A stretch of DNA of 64,000 nt, from contig NC_035925.1 in NCBI RefSeq assembly GCF_000348985.1, positions 868,001-932,000 on the forward strand. Reading direction: 5' to 3'. The translations under genes were made by a program, and so were the position numbers. The stretch comes from Huiozyma naganishii CBS 8797 (taxonomy: Eukaryota; Ascomycota; Saccharomycetes; Saccharomycetales; Saccharomycetaceae). Below the pieces are notes generated by a model. The model was not told the origin of the DNA. It did no database searches and saw only the letters and a program-made list of their open reading frames with translations. Positions 32,315 through 40,100 of this stretch are shown in pieces. Numbering within the stretch: the stretch's first letter is position 1; every line of letters starts with the position of its first letter.

Positions 32315-32322
32315 GCGATGAG
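32315..32322 (+). promoter_or_regulatory. PAC element upstream of PRP45
   Basis: GCGATGAG, 43 bp before the PRP45 ATG, preceded at 32291-32300 by ACAAAAAATT, a weak RRPE resemblance. PAC is bound by Dot6/Tod6 in growth-regulated ribosome-biogenesis promoters. Confidence 0.5.
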
Positions 32323-32364
32323 GTGAATGTGGGAGCAGAAGATAAGAGGGTCACAACAGGGCAT

Positions 32365-33429
32365 ATGTCTTTCAGCTCGTTGCTACCTGCTCCTGTACAC
32401 TCTGGTAAGACCGGTTCCAATGCCAGTGGGGAACTGCTTGTGAATGCGCTCGTTGACGATGGAGATGCGGTTGCTAGTGACCAGTACAGCGCGATGGTGT
32501 CGCGGGTGACCTTGCACGACTTCATACCTCTACGACAGAGGGATTTTAACATGGCTATTCCGTTGCCCAGCGAGAGTGAAGTGGCACGGACGGCTAAGAA
32601 AACGTGGTCTCACTTCCAGTCTCTCATTGGTGAAGTGGAGCAAAAGTCCGCTGGCGGGCGCACTGAGGACGAGCTTGTCGTTCTCCCTGGGGGGAAACGG
32701 TTACATATTGTCACTGCTCAGCATGACCCGTTGCAACCGAAGAAGGCGAGCCGGAGCAAGAAGTCGTACGCTCCCTCGAACGAGGATGAACCCATCCAGC
32801 CGATCCTACATACCACCTCTGCTGGTGATAATCCCAGTCCCCCCGTGGATAAGCGTGCGTGGCAGATCCCCAGTTTCGTGTCGCAGTGGAAGAACCCGAA
32901 GGGGTACACCACTGCGTTGCGCGGGGCCGGGAGTGTTGTTGCAGGTAACAGCGGCGGTGAGGTGACCGATGGGTTTGTTGCCCTGGCGGATGCACTTGAG
33001 GCAGCTGACCGGGAGGCCCGTGTACGGTTGCAATTGAAGCGGGAGGCTAAAGTTGTTGAACTGAACCGTGCCGTACGAGAGAGAGAACAGAAATTGAACA
33101 AGATCATGAAGAGCGTGCCCCGCCGGGGGGTACCTCTCCATGAGAGGGATGTCTCTGAACGGATTGCGTTAGACACGGGGCCACGCCCGACAGCGAACCG
33201 CAGCCATGAAGGTGTTGCGTACGACTCACGTTTATTCACGAAGGGAGCCACGACGCAGCGTCAAACGGAGAGTCTTTACGATAACCCTCTGTTTGTGCAG
33301 CAAGATATCGACAGTATATACCGTCCTCGTAAGACTGGTCGCGGCGAGGCCACTGAGGATGAGTCCCTGGGGACAGGACCCATAGAGTTTACACCTGCTG
33401 AAGAGCAGAACGGCGACTCTGAGAGGTAA
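32365..33429 (+). CDS. PRP45: Spliceosomal SNW/SKIP protein Prp45
   Basis: Component of the NineTeen-complex-associated spliceosome, needed for efficient splicing and for Prp22 action. The start is the ATG at 32365 (MSFSSLLPAPVHSG against MFSNRLPPPKHSQG in S. cerevisiae). The 354 residues carry the extended SNW region: DFIPLRQRDFN, WQIPSFVSQWKNPKGYT and ADALEAADREAR are all conserved, ending with RDVSERIAL-type, YDSRLFTKGA and YDNPLFVQQDIDSIY motifs. Convergent with POP5, separated by only 28 bp. Confidence 0.95.
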   Translation: MSFSSLLPAPVHSGKTGSNASGELLVNALVDDGDAVASDQYSAMVSRVTLHDFIPLRQRDFNMAIPLPSESEVARTAKKTWSHFQSLIGEVEQKSAGGRTEDELVVLPGGKRLHIVTAQHDPLQPKKASRSKKSYAPSNEDEPIQPILHTTSAGDNPSPPVDKRAWQIPSFVSQWKNPKGYTTALRGAGSVVAGNSGGEVTDGFVALADALEAADREARVRLQLKREAKVVELNRAVREREQKLNKIMKSVPRRGVPLHERDVSERIALDTGPRPTANRSHEGVAYDSRLFTKGATTQRQTESLYDNPLFVQQDIDSIYRPRKTGRGEATEDESLGTGPIEFTPAEEQNGDSER

Positions 33430-33457
33430 ATAAACGGATTGACAGGGTTACATATGC

Positions 33458-33967
33458 TTATATATTTGCGTTATCGTCTATAATTGAAGTGAAATCGTCT
33501 GTGAAGCTCTTCTGCTGGATGTTGTCCGGCCCTGCAAGCTGTCTCCTTGTCAGCGCTACGAGTTTCTGACCTCTTCGTACTGCAAACTGTTCCACTTTCT
33601 TAATAGTCCCACTCACTTTCACCGGGTTAACGATGAGTCCCCGGTGTTCCTCGGGGGACTCGCCCACGTTGCTCATGAAGAACAAAGCACCAAGAAGCAA
33701 ATCCACATCTTCCCTGTGACACCTAAGGATCCCAGTGGCCGTATTATTTGAGAAATACTTGACTTGAAGCAGGGACCCAACTTTCCCAGCACCGTAATCC
33801 CCGAAGTTCACCTGCAGGGAACGCCGTATCTCTTGCAAGATAGTCTTCGCGGTGACCCGAGCACTGCAGGGGCCTCTACTGAGCACCGCGGAGGCCGTGC
33901 CATCACCGCAGACGGCCACTGGGGACACGATCTCGAACAGAACGTACCGCGACTTGAGTCTCACCAT
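33458..33967 (-). CDS. POP5: RNase P/RNase MRP protein subunit Pop5
   Basis: Core protein shared by nuclear RNase P (tRNA 5' processing) and RNase MRP (rRNA processing). Start at the ATG at 33967: MVRLKSRYVLFEIV matches the family start MVRLKSRYILFEI; upstream in-frame sequence has only TTG. The 169 residues (S. cerevisiae 173) keep ILQEIRRSLQVNFGDYG, LLQVKYFSNNTATGILRCHRED and LIVNPVKVSGTIKKVEQFAVRR. A PAC site lies 85 bp upstream. Confidence 0.95.
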   Translation of the reverse strand: MVRLKSRYVLFEIVSPVAVCGDGTASAVLSRGPCSARVTAKTILQEIRRSLQVNFGDYGAGKVGSLLQVKYFSNNTATGILRCHREDVDLLLGALFFMSNVGESPEEHRGLIVNPVKVSGTIKKVEQFAVRRGQKLVALTRRQLAGPDNIQQKSFTDDFTSIIDDNANI

Positions 33968-34051
33968 GCCCCACGAAGCACCTCTCGAAGCCTCAGCAGC
34001 AATTACAGAGTGCAAAAGTATACTCGAGTCCAGCTGTTATAGATCCGATCA

Positions 34052-34059
34052 GCGATGAG
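34052..34059 (+). promoter_or_regulatory. PAC element upstream of POP5
   Basis: GCGATGAG, 85 bp upstream of the POP5 start. It fits growth-coupled control of RNase P/MRP with other ribosome-biogenesis genes. Confidence 0.6.
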
Positions 34060-34128
34060 GGTGAGTATAAACACCCAGGGCCAGGACAGAAAACGAAAAA
34101 AAGACTGAATTCCTGCCTCGAGCGGCGT

Positions 34129-34154
34129 TCGTTCCCCCGACCTCGGGGGAACGA
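34129..34154. repeat. 26-bp near-perfect palindrome in POP5/FUN19 promoter
   Basis: Arms TCGTTCCCCCGA and TCGGGGGAACGA around a 2-base CC spacer. The CCCCG/CGGGG half-sites resemble zinc-finger or zinc-cluster targets, but the factor is unknown. Confidence 0.8.
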
Positions 34155-34409
34155 GAAAAAAGAAAAGAAAAATAGAAGCTTCGATTGCCTTCCATTGCCT
34201 CCCCGCCGGATGCCTGAAAACGTCACCCGGCCACGCCGCGTTACCCCGCCGCACCCCCCAGGGGGCCCAGACACACACAGCCCCCCTCTCCGGCCACCCG
34301 GCCACCCGGCCAGCCACCCGGGGCCATGCGTCAGCACCGGAGAATTCTGACATCTCCGGGTTTTCGGAAAAACTCCCCGAAGGCGAAAAAGAACCGCAAA
34401 TCCGGTTTC

Positions 34410-34416
34410 CGGGTAA
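34410..34416 (+). promoter_or_regulatory. Reb1-type site
   Basis: CGGGTAA, the general regulatory factor Reb1 core, between the divergent POP5 and FUN19; commonly marks a nucleosome-depleted region. Confidence 0.5.
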
Positions 34417-34530
34417 AACACCGCGCGCCGGACACAGAACACGCCGCACGCAGGGAAACGGCCGTGGACCGGGGGCCGGAGAGGGGGGCTGTGCTACAGC
34501 CGTGCGGAACTCATCTCCGTATTCTTGCGT

Positions 34531-34538
34531 TATATAAA
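34531..34538 (+). promoter_or_regulatory. FUN19 TATA box
   Basis: TATATAAA, 88 bp before the FUN19 ATG, matching TATAWAWR. An AGGGG stress-element core occurs just upstream (about 34482), in keeping with a stress-responsive gene. Confidence 0.6.
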
Positions 34539-34626
34539 GAGGAGCCCCCCGGGGTGACAGGACCGCCGTTCGTTCCTTTCTCCGTTACCAGGACAGAGCT
34601 GCATTACATCAAGTGACGGTAGCAGT

Positions 34627-35754
34627 ATGAAATCGCATCTACAGTCGCCGAAGCAGGAGTTCGCGCAATTGGACACTAAGAACAGGGCTGCACTTCTCCC
34701 ATGGTCGCCCCATGATCGCAGCCGCATGGACCAGGGGTTTGGGCCAGGGGGCACTCTTCTAGGTGGTGGCGGTGGCAGTGGGTCGTCGTTTGACGCTGGA
34801 AGGATAGATAGCATGCTGGAGATGGAAAACAGGAAAACTCCGCCGATGGATGCAGGGGTCAATATACCTTCCCCCCCATTGTCGCCCAAGATGGTGCCCC
34901 TGTGCCACAGGGATGTACCGAAATTTACAGACACTCAGCTGGGTGGTCATTTCGCACTGGTGTCGCCCAATTGGCCAGCAAAGACAGGAACACAGTTACA
35001 TGACTACCAGAGGTCAATTGAAGATTTCTGTAACACGTACAGGATTTTCAACAGGGGGGAGGCGCAGCAGGGGCAACACCCTGCCGATACCAGCGTTTTG
35101 GACACGCAGTCGCACAATCTGAGAAGGTCCCCCACCAAGAGGGCGAAGAACTACACAACCAGTGGTCCCGCCACAACCAGTCTCAACACGCAGACGGTAC
35201 AGAATGGCGGATTGAGACGGTACGTCGTGAAGAAGGCACAGAAGCAAAAGCATAGGAAGGACCAGCAATCCTTGGAGAACAGGCCGCACAAAAAGCAGCA
35301 TTACCATCACCACGTACCACACAGACCACTGACATCGCCTCCCCCAAACCTTGCGTCTGCATCACTCGTGCAGAAAGTACCACAGTACGTCCAAGGTACA
35401 TCGTGGATGGAGGTCCCAGACCACTGTCCTGCTACGGGAGTGCTGGACCACTTGGGTCACAAGGCGCTGCGCGTCGAGTGGAAAGGGTCACCACTGGATT
35501 TGTCCGCAGATCCGCTCAGGGACAGGTTACACCCTGCGGAGCTGGTCCTGGCGTCGATACTACGGTTGCCCGTCGACTTGTACTTGGACTCGAAGAGAAG
35601 ACTGTTCTTGGAAAAGTACTGCAAAGTGCAGAGGGGATTGCCCTTCAGGAGAACAGACGCACAGAAGGCGTGCAGGATAGACGTGAACAAGGCGTCCAGA
35701 TTGTATCAAGCATTCGAGAAAGTAGGGTGGTTGGACGACAAACATTTCGTCTAA
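34627..35754 (+). CDS. FUN19: SWIRM-domain protein Fun19 (YOR338W paralogue family)
   Basis: Protein of poorly known function with a C-terminal SWIRM domain, a helical module of chromatin proteins. The 375 residues (S. cerevisiae Fun19 413, YOR338W 363) begin with low-complexity sequence; the last about 110 residues (HPAELVLASILRLPVDLYLD through KASRLYQAFEKVGWLDD) form the SWIRM fold. A basic patch (YVVKKAQKQKHRKDQ) near residue 198 could be a nuclear signal. Both paralogue contexts are compatible, because chromosome I and XV gene orders are merged here. Confidence 0.88.
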   Translation: MKSHLQSPKQEFAQLDTKNRAALLPWSPHDRSRMDQGFGPGGTLLGGGGGSGSSFDAGRIDSMLEMENRKTPPMDAGVNIPSPPLSPKMVPLCHRDVPKFTDTQLGGHFALVSPNWPAKTGTQLHDYQRSIEDFCNTYRIFNRGEAQQGQHPADTSVLDTQSHNLRRSPTKRAKNYTTSGPATTSLNTQTVQNGGLRRYVVKKAQKQKHRKDQQSLENRPHKKQHYHHHVPHRPLTSPPPNLASASLVQKVPQYVQGTSWMEVPDHCPATGVLDHLGHKALRVEWKGSPLDLSADPLRDRLHPAELVLASILRLPVDLYLDSKRRLFLEKYCKVQRGLPFRRTDAQKACRIDVNKASRLYQAFEKVGWLDDKHFV

Positions 35755-35815
35755 ACCCGCAAAGACAATCATTGCATTGGGCTTAAGGCAAGCACACACA
35801 CATATATATATATAG

Positions 35816-35836
35816 GAGACTCCATCGGGGAGTCTC
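35816..35836. terminator. Hairpin between convergent FUN19 and MTW1
   Basis: Perfect 8-bp stem GAGACTCC/GGAGTCTC with a 5-base loop, right after CA/TA repeats (35793-35813) that resemble yeast efficiency elements. Likely part of the FUN19 3' end. Confidence 0.45.
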
Positions 35837-35887
35837 AAAGCGGGGGTTTTAATATATTAATTATTCTACAGTTTTAGGTCAACTCAC

Positions 35888-36625
35888 TTACGACTCGTCC
35901 TGCAAGATCTTGTGAACTTCCTGCGAGATGTACTGCGATCGAGACACTCTTTGCTCGCCAGAGTGCAAGATACTAGACAGTTTCCCCATTGAACAGATCC
36001 TCTCGTTGTCCTCGTACAGTTGTTTCAACTGCGTGCGTAACAGAAGCATTGTGTCGTCAATGGGGGCAATGGACTCGTAAACAGCGGCAAGATCGCCCTG
36101 TGTGTTGCCCTGCAACTCACATAGAGCGAGCACCCGTGTTTTAAACCGCTTCACGTCACTACTCACTATACGCATCTTCTCCAACCGCTCCCTCAGTTGT
36201 GCGTTCCTATGGAACTCGCGCTCGACTTGAACGACTTTCTCCCCGAGCTCATCACAGGAGCGCGCGCACGCCGGTGCATCCGCAACAAGCAGGTCACGCT
36301 GGTGTGCAAGACGGAACACGTCGTGCTCAATGAGCTCCTGTGGGATGTTGAACACGTTCCGAAGCGTGTACAGTTCGAGTCGGTCGAAATTCTTGTCCAC
36401 AGAGTGTTCCAGCAGAGTCTCCAGCCGTGCGACTCCGACTTTGATCTCTCCAGAGAAATCCGTACCATTGACCACGGGGCTCTTCAGCAGGTAGTTCTCC
36501 ATCGCCTCCGTGCACTTGAACATGATATCGTTCACCATGTTGATGATCTCGTCTAGCAATGAAACGGGCGGGAACTCCAAATGTTGCGTCATCAGCGCGG
36601 TCGCCTGCAGACCGGGGGCAGACAT
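35888..36625 (-). CDS. MTW1: MIND kinetochore complex subunit Mtw1
   Basis: Essential Mis12-family subunit linking centromere proteins to Ndc80 and Spc105. Start at the ATG at 36625 (MSAPGLQATALMTQHLEFPP, as in S. cerevisiae MSAP). The 245 residues preserve the N-terminal head (PPVSLLDEIINMVNDIMFKCTEAMENYL) and the SVDKNFDRLELYTLRNVF segment, followed by coiled coil. The protein stops about 40 residues earlier than S. cerevisiae Mtw1 (289), losing the acidic C-terminal tail. Convergent with FUN19 and divergent from RPA190. Confidence 0.94.
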   Translation of the reverse strand: MSAPGLQATALMTQHLEFPPVSLLDEIINMVNDIMFKCTEAMENYLLKSPVVNGTDFSGEIKVGVARLETLLEHSVDKNFDRLELYTLRNVFNIPQELIEHDVFRLAHQRDLLVADAPACARSCDELGEKVVQVEREFHRNAQLRERLEKMRIVSSDVKRFKTRVLALCELQGNTQGDLAAVYESIAPIDDTMLLLRTQLKQLYEDNERICSMGKLSSILHSGEQRVSRSQYISQEVHKILQDES

Positions 36626-36787
36626 TGGCAAAGTGGGGGGGAGGGGGTGCTGGACTGATATACTGGCACCGGGGCCCTACGGTTACGATCACCAGACCAA
36701 GTCGCAGTTTCAATTGCAGTGGCAGCCAGCACCCTCTATAACTAAGATTTACTAACAATATGTGATCACTTCACACGGTGCGACCTT

Positions 36788-36795
36788 CTCATCGC
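36788..36795 (-). promoter_or_regulatory. PAC element, MTW1 side
   Basis: CTCATCGC (GCGATGAG on the minus strand). Second PAC in this intergenic region, about 390 bp from the RPA190 ATG and 163 bp from the MTW1 ATG. Confidence 0.5.
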
Positions 36796-37012
36796 ACGGT
36801 CATATCCCGCGTGGAGGAAAGTTCTTCCCACTGATCGAAGAAAGAGCGACTGCGGGCACCTCCTCGGACCTCAATTGACCCCATCACGGTGTTCATCAAA
36901 GCGTCGTGGACCATCAACGCTGCCCAGAACTACCAACCACGACCCGTTAACAGCAGGCCGCTTAAGCGACACAAACTGCAAACCCCACACACCACAGCGG
37001 TTTTTCTGCGAC

Positions 37013-37026
37013 TGAAAAATTTTTCA
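37013..37026 (+). promoter_or_regulatory. RRPE element of RPA190
   Basis: TGAAAAATTTTTCA, a palindromic match to the rRNA-processing element bound by Stb3. A second similar block (GAAAATTTTTATTTT) follows at 37035. With the PAC site 27 bp downstream this is the classic ribosome-biogenesis pairing. Confidence 0.75.
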
Positions 37027-37052
37027 ATATTAAAGAAAATTTTTATTTTAAA

Positions 37053-37060
37053 CTCATCGC
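37053..37060 (-). promoter_or_regulatory. PAC element of RPA190
   Basis: CTCATCGC, 118 bp before the RPA190 ATG, just downstream of the RRPE. Confidence 0.75.
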
Positions 37061-37178
37061 ATCGAGATATCTTCTCTACAGACACCGGTCAAGAGGGCAA
37101 GTAAGGCTACCGAGGCAGTTATCACACACGGGTCAGTCTTTTCCTCCTCAATTATCTGTGCCAATCACTGAGACCAGA

Positions 37179-40100
37179 ATGGATATCTCGAAACCCGTTG
37201 GGTCGCGGATCAGTTCTGTGGACTTCGACGTCTTTTCGGCAAAGGAGGTCCGTGCCCTCTCGGTGAAGCAGATCACGAACCCGACCGTGCTCGACAACCT
37301 GGGCCACCCAATCTCAGGCGGGCTGTATGACCTGGCGCTGGGTGCATTCTTGCGGAATATGTGCGCCAGCTGTGGTCTCGACGAGAAGTTTTGTCCGGGG
37401 CATCTCGGACACATAGAACTCCCAGTGCCCTGCTACAACCCGCTCTTCTTCAACCAGTTGTACATATACTTACGGAGCTCGTGTCTCTTCTGCTACAGGT
37501 TTAGACTTAAGGCTCTCGAGGTGCACGCGTTCGCTATGAAACTGCGGCTACTGCAACACGGGCTCATCGACGAGGCGTACAAGCTCGACGAGTTGAAAGT
37601 CGACGGTGTCTCCGCAGCAATGGCCCCCGGGAACAACGACGAAGAAGCGGAGGAGGACAACGAGCTCGACGGTTCTGCGACTGGCCAATCGAAAAAGGTT
37701 TCTGCGGACGTCATGGCTGACTACGCGCAGAAACTGAAAGTACTTAGAGTCGAGTTTGTCGATCTTGCTATTGCAAAGGCGATTTCTGAGGGGAAGACCA
37801 CACACAAGGGTACTTTCACCGCGACTGTCAGCGCTGAACGGAAGAAACTTGTACACGACTTCCACAAGAGATTGCTCGCAAGACCAAAGTGTGACAACTG
37901 TGGGATGTTTTCCCCCAAATTCAGAAAGGACGGATTTACCAAGATCTTCGAGACTGCGCTGCCGGAGAAACAGCTGACCAACAACAGGGTTAAGGGGTTT
38001 ATCCGTGAGGATATGATTAAGAAGAAGAAACAGGCCAAAGAGCTTGCAAACGGGGGATCCGCGGAGAGCGACGAACCGGAGTTCAATATTGGCAGAAACC
38101 CAGCTACTAAGCCAAAGACAGGGTCCACCTACATTTTGTCCACCGAAGTGAGGAATATCCTAACATCCGTCTTCAAGTCTGAACAAGAGGTTTTGCAGTA
38201 CGTGTTTCATGCGAGGCCAAACCTTGCAAAGAGATATGTCTCGGCAAACATCTTCTTCACAGACGTCATTGTCGTGCCCCCAACAAGGTTCAGACTGCCC
38301 TCCAAGATGGGCGAAGAGATTCACGAAAACAGCCAGAACCAACTGTTGTCCAAGATTCTCACGACTGCGTTGCTCATCAGAGATTTGAACGACGAAATGT
38401 CTAAATTGCAAAAGGACAAAGTTTCCGTAGATGACCGCAGAATCATCTTCAGCAGACTCATGAACGGGTTTGTCACCATTCAAAACGATGTCAACGCATT
38501 CATCGACTCGACAAAGGCGCAAGGTTCCACAGGTGGTAACGTCCCAGTCCCAGGTGTCAAGCAGGCTCTAGAAAAAAAGGAAGGTTTGTTCAGAAAGCAC
38601 ATGATGGGGAAGCGTGTTAACTACGCGGCCCGTTCTGTCATCTCGCCAGATCCCAACATCGAAACCAATGAGATCGGTGTTCCACCTGTTTTCGCTACAA
38701 AGCTGACATACCCAGAACCAGTCACCTCCTACAACATTGCCGAGCTACGTCAAGCCGTCATCAACGGTCCAGACAAATGGCCAGGTGCTTTGCAGATCCA
38801 GAATGAGGACGGGTCCCTTGTCTCGCTGATCGGTATGACCTTGGAACAACGTAAGGCATTGGCCAACCAACTGATGACTCCTTCGTACGTGGGTGGTGCA
38901 ACGCACACTTTGAACAAAAAGGTGTACCGTCACATCAAAAACAGAGATATTGTCATCATGAACCGTCAGCCAACACTGCACAAGGCCTCCATGATGGGTC
39001 ACAAAGTGAGAGTCTTGCCCGGTGAAAAAACTTTGCGTCTCCACTACGCAAACACAGGTGCGTATAATGCCGATTTTGACGGTGACGAAATGAACATGCA
39101 TTTCCCACAAAATGAAAACGCAAGAGCAGAAGCCTTCAATTTGGCGAACACAGATTCTCAGTATTTGACTCCAACGTCGGGTTCTCCAGTGAGAGGTTTG
39201 ATTCAGGATCATATTTCTGCTGGTGTCTGGTTAACCAGCAAGGATTCGTTCTTCACCAGGGAACAATACCAACAGTACATCTATGGTTGTATCCGCCCAG
39301 AGGACGGCCATGCCACCAGACCTAAACTGGTGACTGTTCCACCAGCAGTATGGAAGCCAGTCCCATTGTGGACCGGTAAACAAATTATCACCACTGTTTT
39401 GCTCAACGTGACTCCAGCTGACATGCCAGGTATCAATCTAAAATCTAACAACAAAATCAAGAACGAATACTGGGGGAAGAGCTCAGAAGAAAACGAAGTT
39501 CTTTTCAAGAACGGGGAACTGCTTTGCGGTATCTTGGATAAAAACCAATACGGTGCCTCTAAGTACGGTATCGTCCATTCTTTGCACGAAGTCTATGGGC
39601 CCGACATTGCTGCTAAAGTACTCTCCGTCCTTGGTAGATTGTTTACCAACTATATTATGGCAACTGCCTTCACTTGTGGTATGGATGATCTACGTTTGAC
39701 CGCTGAGGGTAACAAATGGAGAAAGGATATCTTGAAAACCTCTGTTGACACAGGTCGTGAAGCTGCCGCTGAAGTTACCAATCTGGAGAAGGATACGACA
39801 GCGGATGATCCAGAACTTCTAAAACGTCTCCAAGAAGTTTTACGTGACAACAATAAGTCTGGTATTCTAGATGCTGTTACCTCTTCGAAGGTCAACGCTA
39901 TTACCTCCAAGGTTGTCTCCACTTGTGTTCCAGACGGTACTATGAAGAAGTTCCCTTACAACTCTATGCAAGCTATGGCTCTTTCTGGTGCCAAGGGTTC
40001 CAACGTCAATGTCTCTCAAATTATGTGTCTACTTGGTCAGCAAGCTTTGGAAGGTAGAAGAGTGCCCGTCATGGTCAGTGGTAAAACTTTGCCCTCCTTC

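Larger units (their letters stand above)
33968..34626. promoter_or_regulatory. POP5/FUN19 divergent intergenic region, GC-rich
   Basis: 659 bp, unusually GC-rich for a yeast promoter: 34261-34320 has 48 G/C of 60. It contains a PAC box near POP5, a 12-bp-arm palindrome, partial tandem CCGGCCAC units (34293-34315), a Reb1-type site and a TATA box near FUN19. No ORF here starts with an ATG and resembles a protein. Confidence 0.7.
36626..37178. promoter_or_regulatory. MTW1/RPA190 divergent promoter region
   Basis: 553 bp, where FUN12 would sit in S. cerevisiae. Holds two PAC boxes and an RRPE. No ATG-started ORF of note. Confidence 0.7.

Noticed and set aside
36889..37104. 71-codon frame before RPA190
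   Set aside because: Starts with GTG and overlaps the RRPE/PAC promoter elements; not a credible gene.
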